A stretch of 64,000 nt of DNA. It comes from Lysobacteraceae bacterium 2PB (GTDB lineage: Bacteria; Pseudomonadota; Gammaproteobacteria; Xanthomonadales; Xanthomonadaceae). Made by a program: the position numbers and the translations under genes. The stretch covers positions 25,907 to 89,906 of the forward strand of contig SCMT01000016.1 in NCBI GenBank assembly GCA_005502915.1, in the 5' to 3' direction. Numbering within the stretch: the stretch's first letter is position 1; every line of letters begins with the position of its first letter. The notes beneath the pieces were generated by a model. It was not told the DNA's origin and made no database searches. It worked only from the letters and a program-made list of their open reading frames with translations. Below, piece after piece: positions 8,701 to 16,584 of the stretch.

Positions 8701-9691
8701 GAGCGTGTCCTACGACCAGTACTGCCCTGAAATGGTGGGCAGCATCCCGGGTCGTCGCTGCGACCGTCCGACCACCGGCAACAGCATCGGTGCGGGCATC
8801 GGCAACGGTGCGGGTGGCGGTGCCGGCCAGGGCGGCGGCAGCGGCAATGGCAACAAGGCGTTCGGCATCTGGGCCTCGGGCATGATCCGCTCGGGCAACC
8901 GTGACGGCCGCAACGACAGCGCCGATGTCGACTTCGAGACCGATGGCGTGAGCTTCGGCCTGGATTACCGCTTCAACGAGTCCTTCGTGCTCGGCGGCGG
9001 CGTGGGCTACGGCACCGACGGCAGCGACATCGGCGACAACGGCAGCCGCAGCGAAGGCCGTGCGTACACGTTCGCCGTGTACGGCAGCTACAGCCCCGGC
9101 GATGTGTTCTTCCTCGACGGCCTGTGGGGTTACCAGTCGCTCGACTACGACCTGCGCCGCTTCGTGACCAGCAACGGCAACTTCGTCAACGGCAGCCGTG
9201 GTGGTTCGCAGTGGTTCGGTTCGGTCTCGGCCGGTGCCGACATCGCCGCAGGCAACGCCTGGCAGTTCACGCCGTATGCCCGCATCGACGTGGCGAAGGC
9301 CAAGCTCGACAGCTACACCGAGAGCGGCGATGCGATCTTCGCGCTGGCCTACAACGAGATGGAGGTCGAAACCACCACCGGCAACGCCGGCGTGCGCATC
9401 GACTACCGTCGCGAGACGTCGTGGGGCATGTTCTCGCCGCAGTTCCGTGCGGAATACCAGCACGACTTCAAGGGCGGCGGCGCGCAGTCGATGCGTTACG
9501 CGGACCTGCCGACCGGTCCGTTCTACCGCGCGACCTTCTCGGACTTCGACCGCAGCCGCTGGATGTTCGGCCTGGGCTTCCTGTTCGACCTGGACAACGA
9601 CTGGTCGTTCAAGCTCGACTACCGCGGCCTGATCGGCAACGGCGAGGACCGCGACCACGGCGTGCAGCTGAACGTGGACAAGAAGTTCTGA
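2729..9691 (+). CDS. Giant autotransporter with Calx-beta and putative-Ig repeats
   Basis: A 2320-residue type V secreted protein. Residues 1-35 are a signal peptide (basic start, hydrophobic core, A-S-A-Q cleavage site). Two putative-Ig (He_PIG) units follow, then about four Calx-beta units at roughly 320-770, recognised by E-D-G/E-G-N starts and I-x-N-D-D ends. About 770-1945 is a tandem array of further He_PIG units with the S-G-T-P-T hallmark and one cadherin-like unit (N-G-T, Y-x-P-N-x-G-Y-x-G-x-D-S-F-T-Y). A linker rich in R, Q and E (about 1945-1990) and a Gly-rich stretch lead to the C-terminal beta-barrel (about 2045-2320), which ends in the outer-membrane signature F. The expected role is surface adhesion or matrix binding. 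The start has AGGGGAG 5' of the ATG, and a strong terminator follows. Confidence 0.9.
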   Translation: MHTSSNRRSGRRYNGTLGFLLLLLAVFWPTLASAQHTSSLCPAQTATVTAGGTVSINISACEQAGNGGIGAIDGGSFGAGDFENHGTATTRRTGGQWFLDYSHNGSTGIGSTDVFELSDGSLAGNGDIQFTITINPSASPITVLPGSLPTLTAGTPFTQTLTSSGGLAPYTYTLQSGVLPVGLTLTSGGVLSGTPTQRGAYSFSVRSTDATTPTAQFVDKGYTGTVQNPTLTLVSASGTAIQNAPFSQTLAVNGGVAPHTCQEEGGPAFPSGISISSACVISGTTTAAPGPYPVQIRVTDASTGPGTYFEVENYTLTVSPPPSVTIAVSPASVSEDGATNLTYTVTRSLNISSPTVVNLTVSGTATSGVDYTGAPANITIPAGATTATFTIDPTVDGTVEADETVTFTVAAGTGYTVGVPASATGTILNDDVPSATISVTPANVAEDGAPNLVYTVTLNQASFSALSIAYSIGGTATNGTDYATIASPLVIPAGSTTGTITVNPTADATIETNETVTLTLNAGAGYTVGVPNSATGTILNDDLPNLVINDVTANEGNAGITNFTFTVSLSAPAGPGGVTFDIGTANGSAAAGLDYVASNLTGQTIPAGSSTYTFTVLVNGDLLNEPNETFFVNVTNVVNAVVVDGTGLGTINNDDPLPSLSINDVTVVEGNAGTVNAVFTVTLNAASGQTVSVNYVTADGTATQPADYTNTSGTLIFTPGQTTGTITVPVIGEIIPEANETFFVNLSGATNATISDNQGVGTITNDDVPVTVSPATVPNGTVAAAYSQTLTASGGTAPYSFAVTAGALPAGLTLSPGGVLSGTPTAGGTFNFTATATDNSAFPGPFSGSQAYTLVIAPPTITLPATSLAGGTLGSPYSASITAASGGTAPYSYAVTAGALPGGLSLNPSTGAITGTPSALGGFSFSITATDSSTGTGPYTATQAYAINVIDVPPTAANSSLTVAYNAAATNVPLSLSGGAATSLAIGTSPANGTVIVSGTTITYQPNVGYAGPDSFTYTATNSGGTSAPATVSVTVQDPVITITPSGSFAATVAVPYSQTFTFNGGAQPWSSYQVTNLPAGLAVTGTTANTVTISGTPTQAGTFNLNVSATDSSTGNGPYSVGQAFALTVAAPTLTLAPPSTTFNPAYGAPFSQTFTAGGGIGPYTYSVTGTLPTGLSLTGDTVSGTPTVPGNYVVLITATDTGSTGTGSPFTIGQSYTFNVSTPTIVVSPATLLDPVAATAYSQTITATGGVGPYGFAVSAGSLPPGITLASGGALSGTSNQVGTYNFTITATDNFGQTGSRAYTVTIAAPTLTMTPAPGTLNAPYAVAYSQTFSASGGSNSFSYALTGTLPAGLSFSGNTISGTPTVPGSYPITITATDTVLTGVGAPFSIAQNYTIDVPAPAIVVSPATLPDPTGAVAYSQTITATGGAAPYGFAVTAGSLPPGITLASGGVLSGTSNQVGTYSFTVTATDNFGQTGSQAYTVTIAAPTLTMTPAPGTLNAPYATAFSQTFPAAGGSNSFSYALTGTLPAGLSFSGNTISGTPTVPGSYPITITATDTVLTGVGAPFSIAQNYTIDVPAPTITVDPATLPNTTAGVAYSQTITANGGAAPYSFAVTAGSLPNGLSLTTGGALSGTTTTSGTFNFTVTATDNFGQTGSRAYTVVVAVPTITLTPATLPAGNAGTAYSQVLTISGGIAPYIVTQTGALPTGITFNAATRTFSGTPTQSGTFNISVTVTDSTGGTAATVTNNYTLTIAVPTLSLTPAAGALPAGTGGTPYSQTFTASNGVSPYTYALTAGALPAGLTLNPTTGALTGTPTVAGSFSFSIRATDSTTGTAATVTNAYTLAISTPTITVNPPVLPNGIFSVPYNHVFNAVGGTAPYTFAVSAGALPAGVTLNANGNLSGAPTATGAFNFTIRATDALGFTGTRAYTISVVQRPDPSRDPEVRGLIESQADATRRFATTQINNFQQRLERLHGAGTGGGFDNGLSVSYDQYCPEMVGSIPGRRCDRPTTGNSIGAGIGNGAGGGAGQGGGSGNGNKAFGIWASGMIRSGNRDGRNDSADVDFETDGVSFGLDYRFNESFVLGGGVGYGTDGSDIGDNGSRSEGRAYTFAVYGSYSPGDVFFLDGLWGYQSLDYDLRRFVTSNGNFVNGSRGGSQWFGSVSAGADIAAGNAWQFTPYARIDVAKAKLDSYTESGDAIFALAYNEMEVETTTGNAGVRIDYRRETSWGMFSPQFRAEYQHDFKGGGAQSMRYADLPTGPFYRATFSDFDRSRWMFGLGFLFDLDNDWSFKLDYRGLIGNGEDRDHGVQLNVDKKF
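6402..7475 (+). repeat. Two tandem near-identical 537-bp units inside the autotransporter
   Basis: The stretch beginning near 6402 is repeated almost base for base starting near 6939. For example, GACGCTGACGATGACC occurs at 6664 and again at 7201, an offset of 537 bases or exactly 179 codons. Each unit encodes two putative-Ig domains (one ending S-G-T-S-N-Q-V-G-T-Y, one ending S-G-T-P-T-V-P-G-S-Y-P-I). The rest of the array is far more diverged, so this is a recent in-frame duplication. Confidence 0.9.
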
Positions 9692-9718
9692 TCCACGCCG
9701 AAGTTGCCTGATGTACCC

Positions 9719-9753
9719 AGCGCCGCTGCCTCACCGCAGCGGCGCTTTCTTTC
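9719..9753 (+). terminator. Rho-independent terminator after the autotransporter gene
   Basis: AGCGCCGCTGC at 9719-9729 pairs perfectly with GCAGCGGCGCT at 9736-9746 around a 6-base loop, and is followed by TTCTTTC. It lies 28 bases after the stop codon. It also argues against an upstream start for recC at 9704, because that start would lie before this hairpin. Confidence 0.85.
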
Positions 9754-9796
9754 GTGCGAAGCGGTGCGGCGCGCGCTCCGGCATCATGTGTCCTCG

Positions 9797-12700
9797 ATGC
9801 CGACCGCCTCCACCCGCTTCCGCCTGATTTCCGGCAACCGGCTCGACCGGTTGGCGGCGCTGCTGGGCGAGCGCCTGGCGACGCCGCTGGACGTGGATTC
9901 GCTGGCGCCGGACGTGATCCTGATCCCGCAGCCGACATTGCGGCACTGGTTGCTGCAGACCCTGGCCGAGCGCCACGGCGTGGCCGCGAACCTGGACCTG
10001 TGCACGCCCTCGGAATTCGTCTGGCGGCTGCTGCGCGCCGATCGTCCCGACCTGCCCGACCAGTCACCCTGGGATCGCGACCACCTGCGCTGGCGGCTGT
10101 ACGCCCTGCTCGGTGCGGAGCCGGGCAGCCTGCCGCCGCCGGTGCGTCGCCACCTGCAGCGCGCCGGCGGCAGCGGCGACCCCCGCGAGGTCGCGCTGGC
10201 CCGCCTCGGCCTGGCCGAGGCCCTGGCCGGTGCGTTCGACAAGTACCAGGCCTATCGCCCGGACTGGCTGCGCGACTGGGAGGCGGGGCATCCGGAGTCG
10301 CGCGACGACTGGCAGGCGCAGCTCTGGCGCCAGTTGCGGCGGCGCCAGCCCGGCGCGCACCGCGCCGCGCTGCTCGCCGACTGGCTGGCGCGGCACGATC
10401 GCGACTCGGCCACCGCCACCGGTTCGCCGCCGCCGGGCCTGCCGCCGCGCCTGGTCGCGTTCGGCACCATCCACGTCTCGCCGGACGTGCTGCACCTGCT
10501 GGCCGTGGTCGGGCAGTGGATCGACCTCGACTTCCACCTGCCCACGCCGTCGGCCGAATACTGGGGCGACGTGGAGTCGCTGCGCGAACGCCTGCGCCGC
10601 GAGGGCCCGCAGTCGCTGCCGGAGGCGCTGGCCGACGCGCAGCGCGACAACCCGCTGCTGATGGCCTGGGGCGCCGGTGGCCGCGAGATCGTCGCCCAGC
10701 TGTTCGCCTACGACGTGCTGCTGCCGCACAGCGAACTCGAATGCTTCGTCGCGCCGGGTCGCGACACCCTTCTGCATCGCCTGCAGCAGGACGTGCTCGA
10801 TCGCGCCGCGCCGGTGGCGTGCGCGTTCGATCCCGGCGACGTTTCGCTGCAGCTGCACGCCTGCCATTCGAAGCTGCGCGAAGTCGAGGTGCTGCACGAC
10901 CAGCTGCGGGGCCTGCTCGACGACCCTCGCTTCGATCCGCCGCTGCAGCCTTCGGAGATCGCGGTGCTGGCGCCGGACATCGCCGAGTACCTGCCGCTGG
11001 CGCGCGCGGTGTTCGGCGGCCTCGCGCCCGACGACCCGCGCTGGATCCCGTTCTCGCTCGCCGATCGTCCGCAGGTGCAGTCGCATCCGCTGGTGCCGCT
11101 GCTGCCCGTCCTGATCGGCCTGGCCGATGCGCCGCTGACCGCCGGCCTGTTCCGCGACCTGCTGGCGACGCCGGCCATCGCGCATGCGCTGGGCCTGGAT
11201 GCCGCGCGGCGCGCGAAGATCGACGACTGGTTCGAAGCTGCGGGCGTGCGCTGGGGCGAGGACGCGCAGGCGCGCGAACGCGCCGGTGCGGGTCGCTGGC
11301 GCGAATACAGCTTCGACTTCGGCATCGAGCGACTGCTCGGCGGTTATGCGAGCGGCGATGCCGCCGAAGTCGGAAACGATGCCGCGCTGATCGCGCCGTA
11401 TCCCGAACTCGAAGGCGCGGATGCCGAACTGCTCGACGGCGCGCTGGCGCTGTATCGCAGGCTGCGCACCTTCGCGGCCTGGGCGCGCGAGCCGCGAGAG
11501 GCAGGCGAGTGGCGGGAGACGCTTGCGGCACTCCTGCAGGCGCTGCTCGCGCCCGTCCCGCAGGACGATGCCGAGGCGCAGGCGCGACGCCTGCTGCTGG
11601 AGACGCTCGACGATTTCGCCGACGAAGCCGCCGAGGCCGGTCCGCTGCCGGCGGCGCTGGTGCAGCGCGCGCTGCGCGACACGCTCGAACGCGCATCGCC
11701 GCATCGGCCGTGGCTGTCCGGCGGCGTGGTCTTCGCTGGCATGGTGCCGCTGCGCACCGTGCCGTTCCGTGTGATCTGCCTGCTTGGCCTGGATGCCGAT
11801 GCCTATCCGCGCCGCGAGCCCGGCGACGACATCAACCGTCTCGTCGATGCCATCCAGGGCCGCGCGCCGCGCCGGCTCGGCGACCGCTCGGTGCGCGAGG
11901 ACGACCGCTTCCTGTTCCTGCAGCTGCTGTGCGCTGCCGGCGACGTGTTCTACCTGAGCTACGGCGGCCGCGACGCGCGCGACGGCAGCGTGCGCGAGCC
12001 CTCGCCGGTGGTCGCCGAACTGCTCGATGCGGTGGAAGCGATGCATGGCGAAGCGGTGCGCGACGCGCTGTGCGTCGAGCATCCGCTGCAGCCGTTCTCG
12101 CCGCGCGCCTTCGGTGCGGATGACGAGGGCGACGTCGAGCCGCGCCGTTTCTCGTATCGCGGCGAATGGCGCGCCGATGCGGTCGACGCGCGCGACCTGC
12201 GCATGGCGCCGGCCTTCGTCGCCGAGTCGCTGTCGACCACGCCACTCGACGCGCTGGACGATGCGGCGCCGGACCGGGACGCGCTGCAGCGCTTCTTCGC
12301 CAACCCGGCGAAAGCCTGGCTGCGCGATCGCCTCGGCCTGCGCCTGCCCGAGGATGCGGACGACGCACCGGATCGCGAGCCGCTTGGCCACGACAGGCTG
12401 CTGCGCTACCACGTCCTCGATGCGCTGCTGGGCGATGCGATGGCGGCAGACATCGACACCGACATCGACATCGACGATGCGCCGCGCCGCCTGCGCGCGC
12501 GGGGACTGCTGCCGCCGGGGCGCGATGGCGAACAGCTCGCGGCCGATGCGGCCGCCGATGCCGGAATCCTGCGTGCAGCCTGCAGCGCGGCGATCGCGGG
12601 CGCATCGCCCTCGGTGATCGAAGGAGATGCCGGCCTCGGGATCGATGTCCGTTTCGACGACGTGCACGACGGGCGACGCGTGATCGCGAGCGCGGGCAGC

Positions 12701-13180
12701 CTTGGCGGCAAGCGGGTGCTGCGCGCGGGCATCGATCACCTGCTGCTGGCGTCCATGCTGGGAGAGGCCGCGAACACGCGTTTGCTCGGGCTCGAAGCCG
12801 TGAAGGAAAAGGGCAAGGACACCGGGCGCAAGACCGTCGTCGAGCGCGTCTGGGCCGGCGTATCGCGAGAACAGGCGCAGGCGCGGCTGCGCGTGCTGCT
12901 CGACCTGTGGCGCGAAGGACAGTCCGCGCCGCTGCCGTTCGCGCCGAAAGCCGCCCATGCCTATGCCGAACACTTCGCCGCCAAGAGCGACGCATTCGCG
13001 GCCTGGCGCAAGGCTAGCGATGCCTTCGCGCCGCACGAGTTCGCTGGCGAACACGACGATCCGTGGCTGCGCCTGGCGTTCCGCCCCGACGGCCTGCTCG
13101 ACGCCTTCGACGGCCGCTTCGGCGCGCGCTTCCGCGCTATCGCTGTCCGCGTGTTCGACACCACGGGGCTGGGCGCATGA
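9797..13180 (+). CDS. recC: Exodeoxyribonuclease V subunit gamma (RecC)
   Basis: A 1127-residue protein, close to the length of E. coli RecC (about 1120). RecC recognises Chi and holds the RecBCD complex together while RecB and RecD unwind and degrade DNA ends before RecA loading. The N-terminus FRLISGNRLDRLAALL and the sequence RPDLPDQSPWDRDHLRWRLY fit the family, as does the central FEAAGVRWGEDAQARE and VPFRVICLLGLDADAYPRRE. ATG 9797 is chosen because the frame's earlier start at 9704 lies upstream of the terminator hairpin. The stop overlaps the recB start by four bases (ATGA at 13177-13180). Confidence 0.93.
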   Translation: MPTASTRFRLISGNRLDRLAALLGERLATPLDVDSLAPDVILIPQPTLRHWLLQTLAERHGVAANLDLCTPSEFVWRLLRADRPDLPDQSPWDRDHLRWRLYALLGAEPGSLPPPVRRHLQRAGGSGDPREVALARLGLAEALAGAFDKYQAYRPDWLRDWEAGHPESRDDWQAQLWRQLRRRQPGAHRAALLADWLARHDRDSATATGSPPPGLPPRLVAFGTIHVSPDVLHLLAVVGQWIDLDFHLPTPSAEYWGDVESLRERLRREGPQSLPEALADAQRDNPLLMAWGAGGREIVAQLFAYDVLLPHSELECFVAPGRDTLLHRLQQDVLDRAAPVACAFDPGDVSLQLHACHSKLREVEVLHDQLRGLLDDPRFDPPLQPSEIAVLAPDIAEYLPLARAVFGGLAPDDPRWIPFSLADRPQVQSHPLVPLLPVLIGLADAPLTAGLFRDLLATPAIAHALGLDAARRAKIDDWFEAAGVRWGEDAQARERAGAGRWREYSFDFGIERLLGGYASGDAAEVGNDAALIAPYPELEGADAELLDGALALYRRLRTFAAWAREPREAGEWRETLAALLQALLAPVPQDDAEAQARRLLLETLDDFADEAAEAGPLPAALVQRALRDTLERASPHRPWLSGGVVFAGMVPLRTVPFRVICLLGLDADAYPRREPGDDINRLVDAIQGRAPRRLGDRSVREDDRFLFLQLLCAAGDVFYLSYGGRDARDGSVREPSPVVAELLDAVEAMHGEAVRDALCVEHPLQPFSPRAFGADDEGDVEPRRFSYRGEWRADAVDARDLRMAPAFVAESLSTTPLDALDDAAPDRDALQRFFANPAKAWLRDRLGLRLPEDADDAPDREPLGHDRLLRYHVLDALLGDAMAADIDTDIDIDDAPRRLRARGLLPPGRDGEQLAADAAADAGILRAACSAAIAGASPSVIEGDAGLGIDVRFDDVHDGRRVIASAGSLGGKRVLRAGIDHLLLASMLGEAANTRLLGLEAVKEKGKDTGRKTVVERVWAGVSREQAQARLRVLLDLWREGQSAPLPFAPKAAHAYAEHFAAKSDAFAAWRKASDAFAPHEFAGEHDDPWLRLAFRPDGLLDAFDGRFGARFRAIAVRVFDTTGLGA

Positions 13181-16100
13181 GCACGCAGCTGCCCCTGTTC
13201 GGTGCGCCCACCGCGAACGACGACACGCCCGAGGCGACAGCGTCGCGCGATGTCGGCCTGCACCTGCCGCTGGACGGCGTGCGCCTGATCGAAGCCAGTG
13301 CCGGCACCGGCAAGACCTTCACCCTGACGACGCTGGTGCTGCGCCTGCTGCTGGAACGCGGCGCGACGATGGCGCAGATCCTCGCGGTGACCTTCACCCG
13401 CGCGGCGACGCAGGAGCTGCGCCAGCGCGTGCGTCGTCGCCTGCGCCTCGCGCGCAGGTTGCTCGATGCGCCACAGGCCACACCGCAGGGCGAAGCCGTG
13501 CCGACGATGGCGGTGTTGCAGGCCGCCATCGCCCGCGAGGCCGAGTCGCGGGTGCGCGAACGCGTCGAGGCGGCCTTGCTGCAGATCGACGAAGCGACGA
13601 TCTCGACCATCCACGGTTTCTGTCATCGCGCGCTGCGCGAATTCGGCTTCCGCGCCGGCCTGCTGGCCGAACAGCGCGTGATCGACGATCCCGGCGAAAT
13701 CTGGGCCGAGGTCGCGGCCGAGGTCTGGCGCGCGGCGAGCAACGGCATGCCCGGCGCGGATGACATCGACCTGCATCCGCTGCTGTCGACCCTGTGGGAT
13801 TCGCCGGACGCGCTGGCCGACGACCTGCCGAAACTCTGCGATCCGCTGCGCGCCCTGCATCCCGAGCGCCACGAATCGGAGATGGCGGCCGCGCTGCACG
13901 CGCTGCGCGACACCGCCGTCGCGCGCTACGAGGCGCTGATGGCGCGACGCGGCCTGTGCGACCAGGACCGCCTCATCGAGCGCGTCTGGCGCGCCAGCGA
14001 CGACGCCGAATTCGCCGCCGCGCTCGCCGCGCGCTGGCCGTACCGGCTGATCGACGAATTCCAGGACACCGATCCGCGCCAGTGGGACATCTTCAAGCGC
14101 ATGCACGAAGCCGGCGCGGACGCCGCCGCATCGAACGCTGCACCGGGCTGGCTGTGCCTGATCGGCGATCCCAAGCAGGCGATCTACCGCTTCCGCGGCG
14201 GCGATCTCGCCACGTACCTGGCAGCGAAGCGCTACGCGGTCGCGCGCGGCGGCGAGTCCGCGGTGGCCTCGCTCGGCGTCAACTATCGATCCACGCCTGC
14301 GGTGCTGCGTGCGATCGAAACGCTGTTCCGCTCGCACGGCTTGCCGTTCCATGTCGATGGCATCGAATTCGAGCGCGTCGAGGCCGGCAGCGATGCGCGC
14401 GACGACGACCTGCGCCTCGGGGATGCGCACGACGACGGCCGCCCGGTGCCCGGGATGACCCTGCACTGGCTGCCCAGGGCGCCGCACGATCCCAAGGGGC
14501 CGACGAATTCGGCGCTGCGCAAGGGCCTGCGCAACAAGGACGACGAATTCGCGGTCATGCGCGATGCCGCGACGCGCGTGGTCGCCGAACTCCTCGCGCA
14601 CGGCGCGCTGCGTGTCGGCGAGCGCGTGCGAGCGCTGCGCCCTGCCGACATCGCGGTGCTGACCCAGACCAACGACCAGGCGGCGATGATGCAGCGCGCG
14701 CTGACCCGCGCCGGCATCGCCGCTGCGACCTTGTCGGGTGCGAACGTCTTCGCCGGTGAAGCGGCCGAAGACCTGCATGCCCTGCTGGCGAGCCTGCTGG
14801 AACCGGCGGACGGCGGTCGCTTCCGCGCCGCGCTGGCGACACGCCTGCTGGGACTGGATGCCGCCGCGCTGCAGGCGCTCGACGGCGACGATCGCGCACA
14901 GCAGGCGTGGCTCGCGCGTTTCGCCGACGCCGCCGATGCCTGGCGACAGCGTGGACCGCTGCCGGCGCTGCTGCCGTTCGTGGTCGATGCCGCACCGCGC
15001 TGGCTCGCCGAAGCCGACGGCCAGCGTCGCCTCACCGACACCCTGCACCTGGCCGAACTGCTGCAGGCCGAATCGGCGCTGCGTCCCGGCGCGGCGGAAC
15101 TGCTGCACTGGTTCGCGCGACAGCGCGCGGATGCGACCAACGACGAGACGCGGCAACTGCGCCTGGAATCGGATGCGGGCATGGTGCAGATCGTCACCGT
15201 GCACAAGAGCAAGGGCCTGGAGTATCCGGTGGTGGTGCTGCCGTTCGCCGCGTGGCGCGGCGAACCGCCGGTGCGCGGCCTGGTCGTGCGCGAATTCCAC
15301 GATGCGCAGGGGCGTCCCGCGCGCGCCTGGATGCGCAAGGGCGTGCTGGAACCGGCGCAGGCCGATGCCATCGCGGTCGACGTGCAGCGCGAGGAGCAGG
15401 CCGAGCAGCAGCGCCAGCTCTACGTCGCGCTGACCCGGGCCCGACATGCCCTGCACGTGGTCTGGAGCCGCAATGCACAGGTCGAGAGCACGGCCTTGCA
15501 CTGGATCCTGCATTCCGGTGAAAAGACCGGTCGCGTGAACGACACCCTCGATTACGCCGGCATGCAGGCGCGCATCGAGCAGCTCGCGGTGCAGTCCGGC
15601 GGCAGCATCGTCGTGCGGCCCTTCGATCCCGATGCGCCGCTGCCGCGCCCGGCGCGCGCCGAGACGTCCGCTGCGGCCGTGGCGACGCGCACGCCGACGC
15701 GCATGCTCGCCGGCGGCCTGCGCCTGCACAGTTTCTCCTCGCTGCATGCGCGCAGCGAGGATGGCGAGAGCGCACGCGGCGCCGGCGACGAAGCGCTGGC
15801 CGTCGTCGAAGTGGAGGCCGACGATGCGACGCTCGGCGGCACCGGCTTCGGCAACGCCGTGCATGGCGTGCTCGAAGAGGCCGATGCGGCGGCGTGGCGA
15901 CGCGCGTCCGGCGACGACGAGGACCAGGTGCCGGACACGCAGCGCGTGCTGCTCGAACGCGCCCTGCGCCGGCAGGGGCTGGCGGTCACGCCCTCGCACG
16001 TGGCGCAGACCGCGCGCCTGGTGTCGCGCGCGCTCAACGTCGCCCTGCCCGGTGGCGTGCGCCTGTGCGACTGGCCGGCGACCTCGGTGATCCGCGAGCT

Positions 16101-16584
16101 GCCCTTCCATTTCCGCCTGCGACCGCTGCGCATCGATGCCCTGCACGCGCTGCTGCAGGCGCATGGCTACCCGCGCGCGCGTCGTCCCGTGGCGGGCACG
16201 CTCGATGGCCTGATGCACGGCTACGTCGACCTGGTGTATCGCGATGCGCACGGTCGCCACCACGTGCTCGACTACAAGACCAACCGGCTGCCGGGCTACG
16301 ACCCCGACAGCCTGCGCCGCGCGGTGCAGGCGCAGGACTACGACCTGCAGTACCTGATCTACCTGGTCGCGCTGCGCCGCTGGCTGCGCCTGCGCCACGG
16401 CGCGGCCTACGACGATGCGCGCCATCTCGGCGGCGCGGTGTACCTGTTCCTGAGGGGCATCGATCCGCGCGAGGACGACGCGGACGATGCCGGGCGTTCG
16501 CGTCGCGGCGTGCACGTCGACCCGGTCGATCCGGCGCTGCTCGCCGCGCTCGACGCGTTCTTCGACGGCGAGGGGGGTGCATGA
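13177..16584 (+). CDS. recB: Exodeoxyribonuclease V subunit beta (RecB helicase-nuclease)
   Basis: A 1135-residue UvrD-like 3'-5' helicase with a C-terminal nuclease. Walker A is ASAGTGKT (40-47). The Walker B region is IDEFQDTD (D293-E294), followed by GDPKQAIYRFRGGD, VNYRST, VTVHKSKGLEYP and LYVALTRARHAL. The nuclease centre is intact: GNAVHG upstream, D1018 in GYVDLVY, and D1032 and K1034 in LDYKTN, matching the RecB Asp/Asp/Lys site. The start is the ATG that overlaps the recC stop. The end overlaps the recD start in another ATGA, so the three subunits are probably translated in coupled fashion and at similar levels. Confidence 0.95.
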   Translation: MSTQLPLFGAPTANDDTPEATASRDVGLHLPLDGVRLIEASAGTGKTFTLTTLVLRLLLERGATMAQILAVTFTRAATQELRQRVRRRLRLARRLLDAPQATPQGEAVPTMAVLQAAIAREAESRVRERVEAALLQIDEATISTIHGFCHRALREFGFRAGLLAEQRVIDDPGEIWAEVAAEVWRAASNGMPGADDIDLHPLLSTLWDSPDALADDLPKLCDPLRALHPERHESEMAAALHALRDTAVARYEALMARRGLCDQDRLIERVWRASDDAEFAAALAARWPYRLIDEFQDTDPRQWDIFKRMHEAGADAAASNAAPGWLCLIGDPKQAIYRFRGGDLATYLAAKRYAVARGGESAVASLGVNYRSTPAVLRAIETLFRSHGLPFHVDGIEFERVEAGSDARDDDLRLGDAHDDGRPVPGMTLHWLPRAPHDPKGPTNSALRKGLRNKDDEFAVMRDAATRVVAELLAHGALRVGERVRALRPADIAVLTQTNDQAAMMQRALTRAGIAAATLSGANVFAGEAAEDLHALLASLLEPADGGRFRAALATRLLGLDAAALQALDGDDRAQQAWLARFADAADAWRQRGPLPALLPFVVDAAPRWLAEADGQRRLTDTLHLAELLQAESALRPGAAELLHWFARQRADATNDETRQLRLESDAGMVQIVTVHKSKGLEYPVVVLPFAAWRGEPPVRGLVVREFHDAQGRPARAWMRKGVLEPAQADAIAVDVQREEQAEQQRQLYVALTRARHALHVVWSRNAQVESTALHWILHSGEKTGRVNDTLDYAGMQARIEQLAVQSGGSIVVRPFDPDAPLPRPARAETSAAAVATRTPTRMLAGGLRLHSFSSLHARSEDGESARGAGDEALAVVEVEADDATLGGTGFGNAVHGVLEEADAAAWRRASGDDEDQVPDTQRVLLERALRRQGLAVTPSHVAQTARLVSRALNVALPGGVRLCDWPATSVIRELPFHFRLRPLRIDALHALLQAHGYPRARRPVAGTLDGLMHGYVDLVYRDAHGRHHVLDYKTNRLPGYDPDSLRRAVQAQDYDLQYLIYLVALRRWLRLRHGAAYDDARHLGGAVYLFLRGIDPREDDADDAGRSRRGVHVDPVDPALLAALDAFFDGEGGA

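Noticed and set aside
2675..9658. A 2327-residue open frame antisense to the autotransporter
   Set aside because: It is low-complexity, rich in V, A, G, R and D, and arises from the third-position GC bias of the repeat-rich sense gene. The sense frame has a signal peptide, recognisable repeats and a beta-barrel end.
12961..16515. A 1184-residue open frame antisense to recB
   Set aside because: RecB motifs are intact on the plus strand; the antisense translation is Arg/Ala/Gln-rich without motifs.
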